Positions 32,453-42,390 of a stretch of 64,000 bases of DNA are shown here, piece after piece; the first letter of the stretch is position 1, and every line of letters begins with the position of its first letter. Source of the DNA: Hymenobacter sp. DG01 (GTDB lineage: Bacteria > Bacteroidota > Bacteroidia > Cytophagales > Hymenobacteraceae); assembly GCF_006352025.1 (NCBI RefSeq), contig NZ_CP040936.1:992001-1056000 (forward strand), in the 5' to 3' direction. The notes beneath the pieces were generated by a model. The model worked only from the letters and a program-made list of their open reading frames with translations. It was not told the origin of the DNA and did no database searches. Position numbers and translations under genes: made by a program.

Positions 32453-33238
32453 TTAACCCAAGGTTTTATTAAGCAGCCCGGCTAGGCGCACACCAGCTTC
32501 CACAATGCGCTGACGCATCAGGTCAGCGTGGGCGGGGTAGTACTTGTAGTCCACGTCGGTGCCGGCGGGGGTTTCCTGGTAAAGCTTCTCCGAGGATTGA
32601 TACGACTCCCACAGCCACTGCTCGGGCGCGGCGCCCTGCAGCTGCCGGATCTGACGACCCCGTAGCTTCTGGTCGTACTGCTGAGCCATTTCGGTGTACG
32701 TCAGGCCCTGGTAATCGAGCAGGCCGCTGTCCCAGAGGCTGTGCAGGTTGGTGTCGCGGCCGCGGTATTTCAGCTTGATGTCGTTGCCTCCCTTGTCCTC
32801 GGCGTGGCCTGTGTGCATGGGCTGGTGAATATCGCCCACCAGATGCACCACAAACTTGAGGGCCGCTGCGCGCTCCTCCTTAGTTTTACTGGCATCGGAC
32901 AGAATTTTCATCTGCGCTTCTAAAGCACTGTATGCGTTAGCGGTAGTCTGCGACTTTACGGCTTGCACGTACTGGTCGCGGGGCAGGCCCGAGGGCGTGT
33001 TCACGTAGTGCCAGGGGGCCGTGTCCTTAAACTCGGGGTAGTAGCGGATTTCATCGGGCCAGGTGCTAACCAGGGTTAGGGTTTCCGTGCCCAGCAGGCG
33101 CTGCACCTCGCGCCGGGCCTTGCGGCTGAGGTGGTTTTCGGCAATTTTGCCCACGGCCCGGTGGCCATCGGCGCCCCAGGCCCACAGGGTCAGCGGCGAC
33201 AACAGGCACAGCAGCAGCGGAAGAAGACGCTTACGCAT
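32453..33238 (-). CDS. S1/P1 family single-strand nuclease, secreted
   Basis: 261 residues. The signal peptide ends at LTLWA so that the mature protein starts with W-G-A-D-G-H-R; this N-terminal Trp is itself a zinc ligand in the family. Other ligands: His in DGHRAVGKIAE, PWHYVNTP, HLVGDIHQPMH, EDKGGND and NLHSLWD. These three-zinc enzymes degrade single-stranded DNA and RNA and act as 3'-nucleotidases outside the cytoplasm, probably for phosphate or nucleoside scavenging. It has a TACTTTTG box 32 bases upstream. Confidence 0.93.
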   Translation of the reverse strand: MRKRLLPLLLCLLSPLTLWAWGADGHRAVGKIAENHLSRKARREVQRLLGTETLTLVSTWPDEIRYYPEFKDTAPWHYVNTPSGLPRDQYVQAVKSQTTANAYSALEAQMKILSDASKTKEERAAALKFVVHLVGDIHQPMHTGHAEDKGGNDIKLKYRGRDTNLHSLWDSGLLDYQGLTYTEMAQQYDQKLRGRQIRQLQGAAPEQWLWESYQSSEKLYQETPAGTDVDYKYYPAHADLMRQRIVEAGVRLAGLLNKTLG

Positions 33239-33269
33239 ATAGCAAGTGAAAAAGGAGGGTGTGTGGCCG

Positions 33270-33277
33270 CAAAAGTA
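33270..33277 (-). promoter_or_regulatory. -7 box TACTTTTG for the S1/P1 nuclease
   Basis: Consensus -7 element 32 bases before the ATG at 33238. Confidence 0.55.
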
Positions 33278-33359
33278 GCGCCTTTGAAAAGGAATCTGGT
33301 ACTATTCCGCGTAAACTTGCTTCCGGCCAGAAAATCCTCCGCTCCCGACTTACTCACCT

Positions 33360-33917
33360 ATGCACACCCCGGAATACTGGCGCGGCCTTACATTCGACTA
33401 TATCATCACCTACTCCTTGTTGCGCGGCCCTAAATGGAAACACCTGTTGGAGGCTATGCGTCATGAAAAGGACATTAGCCGCAGAGCGCTGCTGACTGCT
33501 ACCCCTGCTGAACTGCCAGAGCTTCGGGCCCGATTGAAGCGAATAGAACGTAAGAACGATCTGGAAACTCTCCTGACCACGGCTGGCAATCAGGCATATA
33601 ATATCACGGCTACCCCCACCGATACGCTCAACCGGGGTTCTGCAGAAGTAGAGGAGCTAGGCCGAATTTTGCAAACACCTTGTCAAGACCTCCTGTACTT
33701 GATGTGTGCTCCGGTATTCCGCGACGCGCTGGCTTTTTACGACGCGGAGCATCGGCTGGTGGGAGTGCTAAATGTTTGCTTCGGCTGCAGCGCTATCCAG
33801 ACAGAAAGCGGCCAGGATGTAGGGGCTGATTACCGCGTGTATGACCAGCTGCGCAAATGGTTTCAGCGGCTGGGCCACCAGATAGAGGTGGTAGATTACA
33901 AAGAAAGGCCCGGCTAG
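33360..33917 (+). CDS. Protein of unknown function
   Basis: 185 residues, start MHTPEYWRGLTFDYIITYSL. No signal peptide or membrane helix. The central part is helical and charged (LRARLKRIERKNDLETLL); the C-terminal part has FYDAEHRLVGVLNVCFGCSAIQ with a CxxC that could bind metal or form a disulphide, and ends in WFQRLGHQIEVVDY. I do not recognise a family. It is transcribed divergently from the nuclease and shares a terminator with pckA. Confidence 0.72.
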   Translation: MHTPEYWRGLTFDYIITYSLLRGPKWKHLLEAMRHEKDISRRALLTATPAELPELRARLKRIERKNDLETLLTTAGNQAYNITATPTDTLNRGSAEVEELGRILQTPCQDLLYLMCAPVFRDALAFYDAEHRLVGVLNVCFGCSAIQTESGQDVGADYRVYDQLRKWFQRLGHQIEVVDYKERPG

Positions 33918-33940
33918 CTTGAGCTAACCGGGCCTTTTAA
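33904..33940. terminator. Bidirectional terminator between the 33360 gene and pckA
   Basis: AAAGGCCCGG pairs with CCGGGCCTTT, with inner TAGCT/AGCTA; overlaps the last codons of the 33360 gene. Confidence 0.8.
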
Positions 33941-33956
33941 TAACCTAAACAACCAG

Positions 33957-35570
33957 CTACACGCTGGCTACTACCTCGGCTTTCGGAGCGCCGGCCAGAA
34001 TTTCTTCGTTGGCGTAGTCGGCGTACTTCTTGAAGTTGGCTACGAACTTGTGGGCCAGGTCGGTAGCCGTGCGGTCGTACTCTTCCTTGTCAGCCCAGGT
34101 GTCGCGGGCATCCAGAATTTCAGCAGGTACGCCGGGTACTGCCGCCGGAATTTCCACCCCGAAGATGGGATGCTTGTGGAAGGTTACGTCGTCCAGCTCG
34201 CCGTTGAGGGCAGCCGTAATCATGGCGCGGGTGTAGCTGAGCTTCATGCGCGAGCCAACGCCGTAAGAACCGCCCGTCCAGCCGGTATTCACCAGCCACA
34301 CGTTCACTTCGTTTTCGTCCATTTTCTTGCCCAGCATCTCGGCGTATTTGGTGGGGTGCAGGGGTAGGAACACCGCACCAAAGCAGGCCGAGAAAGTAGT
34401 CTGAGGCTCAGTAACGCCCATTTCCGTGCCCGCTACCTTGGCCGTGTAGCCCGACATGAAGTGGTACATGGCATGGCTCTTGTCGAGCTTGCTGATGGGA
34501 GGCAGCACCCCGAAGGCATCAGCCGTCAGAAAGAAGATGTTCTTGGGCGCATCGGCTACCGAAGGCTCAATGGCATTCGGAATGTAGTTGATGGGGTAAG
34601 CCGTGCGGGTGTTTTCCGTCACCGACTTATTGGCGTAATCTACGGTGTGCGTACCCGGCACGAAGCGGGTATTCTCCACGATAGAGCCGAACTTAATGGC
34701 ATTCCAGATTTCGGGTTCCTTCTCGGCCGAGAGGTCAATAACCTTGGCGTAGCAGCCGCCCTCAAAGTTGAAGATGCCCGCGTCCGGAGTCCAGCCGTGC
34801 TCGTCGTCGCCGATGAGGCCGCGGTTAGGGTCAGCGGAGAGTGTAGTCTTGCCCGTGCCCGAGAGGCCGAAGAAGATAGCCGTGTCGCCGTCCTTACCTA
34901 CGTTGGCCGAGCAGTGCATGCTCAGGGTTTCCCGCTCGTGGGGCAGGAGGTAGTTGAGCACCCCGAAAATGCCCTTCTTCATTTCGCCGGCGTAGCCCGT
35001 ACCCCCAATCAGAATCATCTTCTTGGTGAAATTCAGAATAGCGAAATTTTTCTGGCGCGTACCATCCACGGCCGGATCAGCCTCGAAGCCGGGGGCGCAA
35101 ATGATGCTGAAATCGGGTGTCCAGCTCGTGTCCGCACCCTCGGTGGGGCGCAGGAACATATTGTAGCAGAACAGGTTGTGCCAGGCTAGCTCGTTTACTA
35201 CCCGCAGCTTCAGCTCATAGGTAGGGTTAGCGCCGGCGTAGGCGTCGCGCACGTAAATCTCCTTGTCCTCCAGGTACTGCACCATCTTCTGGTGGAGCTG
35301 GTCAAACTTGTCGGCGTCGAAAGGAATGTTGATGTCACCCCACCAGACACTGTCCTGGGTATTGGCATCTTTTACTACGAACCGGTCTTTGGGCGAGCGG
35401 CCGGTGAAGGCACCGGTGTCCGCCATCAGGGCGCCAGTGTCGGTGAGGGTGCCTTCGCCCCGGCGCAGGGCTTCCTCTACCAGCTCGGCGGGGGTGAGGT
35501 TGAGGTGTACCCGGGCGGCGCGGGAAATGCCCAGGGGGGCGAGGCGGGCGTTGGCGGCGGAGTCCATCAT
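33957..35570 (-). CDS. pckA: Phosphoenolpyruvate carboxykinase (ATP)
   Basis: 537 residues, the normal length. It converts oxaloacetate and ATP to phosphoenolpyruvate, ADP and CO2, the entry to gluconeogenesis. Signatures: GALMADTGAFTGRSPKDRF near the N-terminus, the P-loop GLSGTGKTTLSADP, metal-binding IGDDEHGW, and the adenine-pocket block NTGWTGGSYGVGSRM. Two adjacent ATGs (35570, 35567) are possible starts. A TATTTTTG box lies 52 bases upstream. It is monocistronic with a shared terminator. Confidence 0.96.
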   Translation of the reverse strand: MMDSAANARLAPLGISRAARVHLNLTPAELVEEALRRGEGTLTDTGALMADTGAFTGRSPKDRFVVKDANTQDSVWWGDINIPFDADKFDQLHQKMVQYLEDKEIYVRDAYAGANPTYELKLRVVNELAWHNLFCYNMFLRPTEGADTSWTPDFSIICAPGFEADPAVDGTRQKNFAILNFTKKMILIGGTGYAGEMKKGIFGVLNYLLPHERETLSMHCSANVGKDGDTAIFFGLSGTGKTTLSADPNRGLIGDDEHGWTPDAGIFNFEGGCYAKVIDLSAEKEPEIWNAIKFGSIVENTRFVPGTHTVDYANKSVTENTRTAYPINYIPNAIEPSVADAPKNIFFLTADAFGVLPPISKLDKSHAMYHFMSGYTAKVAGTEMGVTEPQTTFSACFGAVFLPLHPTKYAEMLGKKMDENEVNVWLVNTGWTGGSYGVGSRMKLSYTRAMITAALNGELDDVTFHKHPIFGVEIPAAVPGVPAEILDARDTWADKEEYDRTATDLAHKFVANFKKYADYANEEILAGAPKAEVVASV

Positions 35571-35621
35571 AGGGCCGAAAACGGGGGTTGGGGTGGGTGG
35601 GAAACTGGGGGAATTGAAAGA

Positions 35622-35629
35622 CAAAAATA
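35622..35629 (-). promoter_or_regulatory. -7 box TATTTTTG for pckA
   Basis: Consensus -7 element upstream of pckA. Confidence 0.45.
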
Positions 35630-35822
35630 GACAAAAACCGGAGGTGGGCACGGTTTTCGATCAAAAAATAGCGAAAATTCGCTATTGGCGGAGCTGAACG
35701 ATCTGCTGACGCTTGCCTAACGAGTGTTAGCACACCAGGGTTAAGAAACTTTTGTAGCTTTACCAACTAGCCTCACGGTTTCGCTTAGGCTTCCTACTTA
35801 TCACACCTCTTCCTTCACGTTC

Positions 35823-37247
35823 ATGCAAACAACCTCCGCTGTTCAGGAGCAGCCGATTGCAAAACAGGGCCACCCGCCGGGGCTCTACCTCCTTTTCTTC
35901 ACTGAAATGTGGGAGCGGTTCAGCTACTACGGTATGCGCGGCCTGCTTATGCTCTATTTGTCGAAAACGGCAATACAGGGCGGACTGGGTATTGACGCGG
36001 CCAGTGCTTCGCTTATTTACGGCTACTTCACCGGCTTCGTGTACCTGACCCCCATCCTGGGCGGGTGGCTGGCTGATAAGTATATCGGGCAGCGCCGGGC
36101 TATTCTGATTGGTGGCCTGACCATGGCCGTTGGGCAGTTTTTCCTGTTCATGCAGCCGGCTCTGTCCACGGATGCCTTCTTCTTTGGCCTGCCCTGGCCG
36201 ACGGTTATTGGCCTGCTGCTCCTGATTCTGGGCAACGGTTTCTTTAAGCCGAATATCTCCACCATTGTAGGGAAACTGTACGCGCAGGGCGACCCACGCC
36301 GTGATGCGGCTTTTACTATCTTCTACATGGGTATTAACACGGGCGCTTTTATTGCTCCGCTCGTGTGCGGCTACCTGGCCGAAGATATGTTTGCTACGAA
36401 AACGGTGGTTGATGGCGTGGAGCAAGTAGCTAGCTACGGCTTCCGCTACGGCTTCCTGGCCGCCGGTATTGGAATGCTGTTGGGCCAGTTGGCCTTTAAC
36501 TTGCTGGGTAAGAAGTACCTCGGCGACGTGGGAATGTACCCCGAAGGCCAGAACGAAGACAAAACCGTTACCAAGGCTCCTCTTACTAAGGAGGAAACCG
36601 ACCGTATGGCCGTTATCTTCATCATCACGCTCTTCGTGGTATTCTTCTGGGCTGGCTTCGAGCAGGCCGGTTCCTCGCTGACGCTGTACACCGATAAGTA
36701 CATCAACCGTGAGGTAGCAGGCTTCCTGATTCCGACCTCCTGGTTCCAGTCCGTAAACGCCGGCTTCATTGTGCTGCTGGGCGCGCCCGTAGCCGCTTTG
36801 TGGGTAAGCCTGAGCCGCAAGGGCAAGGACCTGAGCATCCCTGTGAAGATGGGTCTGGGTATGGTGCTGCTGGGCGTCGGCTTCCTGTTCATGGTAGGCG
36901 CTGTGCTGGAACGCGGCGGCGACGTAGCCGACCAGACCATCAAGGCCAGCATTCTGTGGCTGCTGGCTACCTACTTCTTCCATACCATTGGTGAACTCTG
37001 TCTCTCGCCGGTTGGGCTGTCAATGGTGTCGCGCCTTTCGCCGCCTACCCTCACTTCTATGCTGATGGGTGTGTGGTTCCTGGCACCCTTCGTAGCCCAG
37101 ATTGCTGGTGGCTACATTGCCTCCTATGTAGAGGAATTGGGCGCTCTGAAGGTGTTCGGCCTGATTGCCGGCTTCGTCATCCTGGCTGGTCTGATTCTGA
37201 TTGCCATTGCCAAGAAGCTGTTCCACATGATGCACGGCCGCGGCTAA
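35823..37247 (+). CDS. POT family proton-dependent oligopeptide transporter
   Basis: 474 residues with about 12-14 membrane segments. The signature FFTEMWERFSYYGMRGLLMLY holds the ExxERFxYY proton-coupling motif in the first helix; NGFFKPNIST is the second PTR2 signature. It imports di- and tripeptides with protons through the inner membrane. TIGELCLSPVGLSM near helix 10 is also typical. It is followed by its own terminator and by an inverted repeat of the ACGGATT type that is mirrored on the other side of the gap before groL. Confidence 0.93.
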   Translation: MQTTSAVQEQPIAKQGHPPGLYLLFFTEMWERFSYYGMRGLLMLYLSKTAIQGGLGIDAASASLIYGYFTGFVYLTPILGGWLADKYIGQRRAILIGGLTMAVGQFFLFMQPALSTDAFFFGLPWPTVIGLLLLILGNGFFKPNISTIVGKLYAQGDPRRDAAFTIFYMGINTGAFIAPLVCGYLAEDMFATKTVVDGVEQVASYGFRYGFLAAGIGMLLGQLAFNLLGKKYLGDVGMYPEGQNEDKTVTKAPLTKEETDRMAVIFIITLFVVFFWAGFEQAGSSLTLYTDKYINREVAGFLIPTSWFQSVNAGFIVLLGAPVAALWVSLSRKGKDLSIPVKMGLGMVLLGVGFLFMVGAVLERGGDVADQTIKASILWLLATYFFHTIGELCLSPVGLSMVSRLSPPTLTSMLMGVWFLAPFVAQIAGGYIASYVEELGALKVFGLIAGFVILAGLILIAIAKKLFHMMHGRG

Positions 37248-37275
37248 ATCACGGATTTTTCGGATTACACGGATT
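37247..37275 (+). repeat. ACGGATT-type intergenic repeat, copy 1
   Basis: A 29-base segment (core TTTTTCGGATTACACGGATT) that recurs with one mismatch in inverted orientation at 37608-37636. Confidence 0.7.
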
Positions 37276-37289
37276 TCGTCTTAATCCAC

Positions 37290-37324
37290 AAAAAGCCCCA
37301 TTGGCATTGCCAATGGGGCTTTTT
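37290..37324 (+). terminator. Terminator of the peptide transporter gene
   Basis: AAAAAGCCCCATTGGC pairs perfectly with GCCAATGGGGCTTTTT. Confidence 0.88.
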
Positions 37325-37558
37325 CGTATAAGTATCTATCACATAGAAAAGCTAGTCCTTTCCAGTCTGATGCCTTTGGCATCTGAAGGTTAGCTGGTTT
37401 CGTGCTGGCTTCGGGTTGAAGAGGTTTGTGGTCTTAGGAGGGGTAGGCGGTAAGCGCATGGAATACTGTTCCAGCGACCCGAATAAGGCCACCATCAACT
37501 CTTCAGGCGCCTCCGGCGCCGGACCGCATACGCCGCTACCTTCACACGAGTAACAAGT

Positions 37559-37593
37559 AAAAAGCCCCGCTGGCAACGCCAACGGGGCTTTTT
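37559..37593 (-). terminator. Terminator of groL
   Basis: AAAAAGCCCCG pairs with CGGGGCTTTTT, inner TGGC/GCCA; downstream of groL. Its sequence resembles the terminator at 37290. Confidence 0.82.
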
Positions 37594-37607
37594 GTGGGAT
37601 ATAACGG

Positions 37608-37634
37608 AATCCGTGTAATCCGAAAAATTCGTGA

Positions 37635-37636
<2 letters not shown>
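37608..37636 (-). repeat. ACGGATT-type intergenic repeat, copy 2 (inverted)
   Basis: Reverse complement of 37247-37275 with a single mismatch; ends at the groL stop codon. Confidence 0.7.
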
Positions 37637-39314
<1,678 letters not shown>

Positions 39315-39605
39315 TTACAGTACGGCGAAGATGTCCGACTCCTTCATAATGAGGTAGTCCTGACCATCGACAGTGATTTCAGTGCCGGCATACTTGCCAT
39401 ACAGCACCTGGTCACCAGCTTTTACCTGCGGCTTGATGGTAGTGCCGTTGTCGGCCACTTTGCCTTCGCCTACGGCAACTACTTCGCCACGCTGGGGTTT
39501 CTCCTTGGCCGTGTCGGGGATGATGATGCCCGATTTGGTTTTCTCCTCGGCAGCGGCCGGCGCAATGATTACGCGGTCAGCCAGCGGTTTGATGCTAAGC
39601 GACAT
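39315..39605 (-). CDS. groS: Co-chaperonin GroES
   Basis: 96 residues. It caps the GroEL ring. [26 protein letters not shown] opens the conserved fold, the mobile loop is [18 protein letters not shown], and the C-terminus ends in [18 protein letters not shown]. First gene of the groESL operon. Upstream lies the CTGTCAG/CTGACAG palindrome. Confidence 0.98.
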   Translation of the reverse strand: MSLSIKPLADRVIIAPAAAEEKTKSGIIIPDTAKEKPQRGEVVAVGEGKVADNGTTIKPQVKAGDQVLYGKYAGTEITVDGQDYLIMKESDIFAVL

Positions 39606-39685
39606 ATTGTACGTTTTGGTTGAAAGGTTTACTTGAAGTAAGACGGTGAAGGGCGAGCTACACTTCCTGTGCCAGCCCCGCTAAA

Positions 39686-39756
39686 CCTGACAGAATGGAC
39701 GCTTTTGCCCCGATTCTGCGCCAGGATTGCATTGCTGGCTGTCAGTCCTGACAGAA
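39686..39756 (-). promoter_or_regulatory. Candidate heat-shock control region upstream of groESL
   Basis: CCTGACAGAA occurs twice (39686-39695 and 39747-39756). The second is part of the palindrome CTGTCAG-TC-CTGACAG (39739-39754). No CIRCE sequence is present. A related TGACAGAATGG is found upstream of miaB (45407-45417). The role in heat shock is inferred from position. Confidence 0.45.
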
Positions 39757-39881
39757 AAAGTTTCCGTTGAGGCCAAAGGTTGCGCGGCTGTACGCCCATT
39801 TCGTCGAATAGTTGGCAGCCGGGCGGCAGAAAATAAGGGCTTCTTCTCCGAAAGAGGGTAGCCGGTTCGTTGGGAAACAAA

Positions 39882-39913
39882 AAGCCGGTAGCCCCGCGAG
39901 GAGCTACCGGCTT
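39882..39913 (-). terminator. Terminator downstream of secG
   Basis: AAGCCGGTAGC (39882-39892) pairs with GCTACCGGCTT (39903-39913), and an A run (T run on the transcript) adjoins. Confidence 0.8.
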
Positions 39914-39934
39914 CGAGGCCAAGTAGGCAATACG

Positions 39935-40312
39935 TTATTGGGCAGGAGCCGGGGTAGGCTGAGCGGCCGGAGCCGTAGCGGGCGCCCCAGCCGGAGCGCC
40001 GGGGGCTGCCGCACCGGGTACAGCCGGAATACGCGTTTCCAAGGCTTTCTGCTGGTTGATGCTGCGAACCGGCCCTGCTTCGGAGGCGCCTCCTACTACG
40101 TGGGTACCCAGGCTGAGCAGCATCAGGCCGATGGCAAAGCCCCAAGTGAGTTTTTCGAGCAGGTCGCCGGTGCGCTTTACGCCCATGAGCTGGGCCGCGC
40201 CACCCGCGCCAAACTGGCTGGAAATTCCGCCGCCCTTGGGGTTTTGGGCCAGCACTACCAGGGCCAGCAGCAGGCAAACAAGAAGAATCAGGGCAATAAG
40301 AGCGTAGTACAT
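39935..40312 (-). CDS. secG: Preprotein translocase subunit SecG
   Basis: 125 residues. Two membrane segments (ALIALILLVCLLLALVVLA and KLTWGFAIGLMLLSLGTHV) flank the conserved cytoplasmic loop QNPKGGGISSQFGAGGAAQLMGV. SecG assists SecYEG-SecA export. The C-terminus is extended by an Ala/Pro-rich tail, as in other Bacteroidota. The start codon abuts the stop of the TPR gene, so the two are translationally linked. Confidence 0.94.
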   Translation of the reverse strand: MYYALIALILLVCLLLALVVLAQNPKGGGISSQFGAGGAAQLMGVKRTGDLLEKLTWGFAIGLMLLSLGTHVVGGASEAGPVRSINQQKALETRIPAVPGAAAPGAPAGAPATAPAAQPTPAPAQ

Positions 40313-41731
40313 CTACTCCGGGGATTGTTGCAGTTGTTGAATTTGCTCGGCAAAGTACGCCTTTTTTTCCGGCTGTCGTTCCATCAGGCGCTCATATATT
40401 TCAATAGCCTTATCCCGCTTACCCTGCCGCACCATGATTTTGGCGAGGCTTTCGGAGGCCAGCGCGGGCGGGGTGCTGGTGCTGCGTACCGATAAGTCGG
40501 CCTGCTCTTCGGCCGGCAGCGGCACTCCAACCGGCGTTTTAATGCGCGGCTGGGTTTTGAGGAACTGGTTGATCAGATCCAGGGAAGAGGCCTGAGGCTT
40601 GGGCTTATTGTTCTTCAGATGAGCCAGCAGCAGGGCGTCCGGCTCAAAAAAGGCATCCAGCGGCAGATCAAGCGTGTAGCCGTCGTGGGGCTGCAGGTCG
40701 TAGCCCAGGCGGCTGCCGGCACCCAGCGCGTAGCCTACCTCCTTATCGGCGCGGAAGGGCACGGAAACAACCGGAAGCGGGGTACCCGTGTTGCGCAGAG
40801 TTGGCAGCTCCTCGTCTTCTTCATCGGCGTCATCGAGCCCGGAAAGCAGGTAGCCCGAGGGCGTTGGCAGGTCAGGCTCACTCAGCCCAAACTCGAAGCG
40901 GGAGATGCCTGCCTCCGCTGGCGGCCGGATGGGCGGGGCCATGGCTGGCAGCAGATCCGTGTCCGGCGTAGGTTCCTCGCTGGCAACGGGTTCGGGCACG
41001 TTCGGGACTTCCGCGGGGGTAGGGGCCTGCTCGGGCTGAGCTAGATCAACTTCCTGGAAAATAGCCTGCGTTACTTCGGCATCTTCCGTCTCAGGCTCCC
41101 CGGCATTGGTTTCCGGTACTGCTTCAGCGGCCGGTGCAGGCACTTCAACCAAGGAGTCCAGCGGAAGCACGTCTTCAGTAGAAGCTACTTCCGCTTCTGG
41201 CAATGGCTCTGACGCCTGCTCCTGCGCCGTTACTGGCTCCTCCTGGCTCTCAACGAACAGGCCAGAAACCTCCGCCTCAGGTTCCGCTATGGCAGCTGCT
41301 TCCAATACGGCAACAGGCTGCTCAACCTGAGTAGCGTCCGGAACAAGTTCGGAACGGATTGACTCATTGCCAGGCTCTTCTCCCGACGGTGACGCCTTTA
41401 CAGTGCTATCAGGCAGAAACGCCGTGAAAACATCAGCCTCAGGCTGAGCTACCTGGGTGGGCGTAACTGCCTCTGGGGCCGTTGCTGGTTCCAGGGCGGC
41501 GGGTTGTTCCAGCAGCTGGCGCAGCAGGTTGCGGTCGGCGGCGTAGGTAGCGGCCCGGCGCAGGCGCTGACTGGCCAGCATGCTGCCCCGGTCGTGGGCG
41601 GCTTTGGCCAAGAGCACATGGGCCGTCTGGCAGTAAGGAAAGGCGGCCGCCAGCTGTTCCAACTCCCGGACCTCGGCATTCGAAATTCCGTTGACGTGGT
41701 CCAGGATATGCAAAAGCGACGCGCGGGTCAT
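40313..41731 (-). CDS. TPR-like protein with long acidic low-complexity middle
   Basis: 472 residues. The N-terminal helical domain (LLHILDHVNGISNAEVRELE, then FPYCQTAHVLLAKAAHDRGS) and the C-terminal block LAKIMVRQGKRDKAIEIYERLMERQPEKKAYFAEQI form TPR-type helices. Between about 110 and 290 the sequence is a Glu/Pro/Ala/Val-rich disordered stretch. No signal peptide; cytoplasmic. In Bacteroidota this gene commonly sits between lptE and secG, but I know of no assigned function. A TACCTTCG box at 41766-41773 and the terminator between it and lptE give it a separate promoter. Confidence 0.8.
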   Translation of the reverse strand: MTRASLLHILDHVNGISNAEVRELEQLAAAFPYCQTAHVLLAKAAHDRGSMLASQRLRRAATYAADRNLLRQLLEQPAALEPATAPEAVTPTQVAQPEADVFTAFLPDSTVKASPSGEEPGNESIRSELVPDATQVEQPVAVLEAAAIAEPEAEVSGLFVESQEEPVTAQEQASEPLPEAEVASTEDVLPLDSLVEVPAPAAEAVPETNAGEPETEDAEVTQAIFQEVDLAQPEQAPTPAEVPNVPEPVASEEPTPDTDLLPAMAPPIRPPAEAGISRFEFGLSEPDLPTPSGYLLSGLDDADEEDEELPTLRNTGTPLPVVSVPFRADKEVGYALGAGSRLGYDLQPHDGYTLDLPLDAFFEPDALLLAHLKNNKPKPQASSLDLINQFLKTQPRIKTPVGVPLPAEEQADLSVRSTSTPPALASESLAKIMVRQGKRDKAIEIYERLMERQPEKKAYFAEQIQQLQQSPE

Positions 41732-41765
41732 AAGAGGAGGGTGAATGGCAAAGAAGGGATGGGGG

Positions 41766-41773
41766 CGAAGGTA
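41766..41773 (-). promoter_or_regulatory. -7-like box TACCTTCG for the TPR-secG unit
   Basis: Near-consensus -7 element 35 bases before the start at 41731, following the lptE terminator. Confidence 0.4.
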
Positions 41774-41818
41774 CTACACCCGCGCAGCACGGCAACGGGG
41801 CGGGGTAGGAAGATGCCG

Positions 41819-41856
41819 GCAAGAAGCCTGCTCGTATCCAGGAGCAGGCTTCTTGC
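41819..41856 (-). terminator. Terminator of lptE
   Basis: GCAAGAAGCCTGCTC pairs perfectly with GAGCAGGCTTCTTGC directly after the lptE stop. Confidence 0.82.
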
Positions 41857-42390
41857 TTACCAGTTGGCTACCGATTTGTTAAAGGCGTCGCTGATAATAT
41901 TACGAAACAGCTCGCGCAGGGCGGTCGGGTCGTTGTTGATGCTGGTAATGTCGCGGGAAGCAGGGAAGGGCCGGGTCGTTTGCAGGGTCTGCTCGAAGTC
42001 CTGCTTGGGGTCCTTGGTATTGGTAAACTTTACCCGAACCTGAATAGTCAGCTGGTTGGCGCCGGCCAAATCCTGCCCGTTTTGCTGCTGAATGGCTGCC
42101 GGGGCGAAATCGTAGGCAATGATCTGTCCTTCAAACTGCAGGTCACCGTCGCGCGGGACCAGCTTCAGGGTTGTGTTGCGTTGGAAATAGTCCTTGAAGT
42201 CCTCGGTAAACCGGGGGGCCAGGAAGGAGGGGCCATTGTTGGCGTTGTTGGCAAACGTGGCAATGGAAATCGTCTTTACGGAAGGGTCGATGCTGGTGCC
42301 GGTGAAGGAGTACACCCCGCAGCCACTAAACAGAGGTAGCAACAGCAGCAAAACCAGCCCAAAAGCCCAATTACGCTTGTTCCAGATCAT
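41857..42390 (-). CDS. lptE: LptE-like LPS-assembly lipoprotein
   Basis: 177 residues. Lipoprotein signal with lipobox FSGC (Cys24). The mature part begins GVYSFTGTSIDPSVKTISIATF and continues as the LptE beta-alpha fold with RFTEDFKDYFQRNTTLKLV and the C-terminal helix ELFRNIISDAFNKSVANW. LptE plugs the LptD barrel that inserts LPS in the outer membrane. Its start overlaps the end of the upstream regulator gene by 20 bases, which indicates translational coupling. LpxK, another LPS gene, is at 51258. Confidence 0.87.
   Translation of the reverse strand: MIWNKRNWAFGLVLLLLLPLFSGCGVYSFTGTSIDPSVKTISIATFANNANNGPSFLAPRFTEDFKDYFQRNTTLKLVPRDGDLQFEGQIIAYDFAPAAIQQQNGQDLAGANQLTIQVRVKFTNTKDPKQDFEQTLQTTRPFPASRDITSINNDPTALRELFRNIISDAFNKSVANW

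Noticed and set aside
37352..37582. 76-codon minus-strand frame between the transporter and groL
   Set aside because: It crosses the groL terminator and lies between two terminators and inverted repeats; no family.
39655..39680. TGGCAC followed by GTGT upstream of groS, as a sigma54 promoter
   Set aside because: The -12 part lacks the TTGC core and the spacing does not fit.
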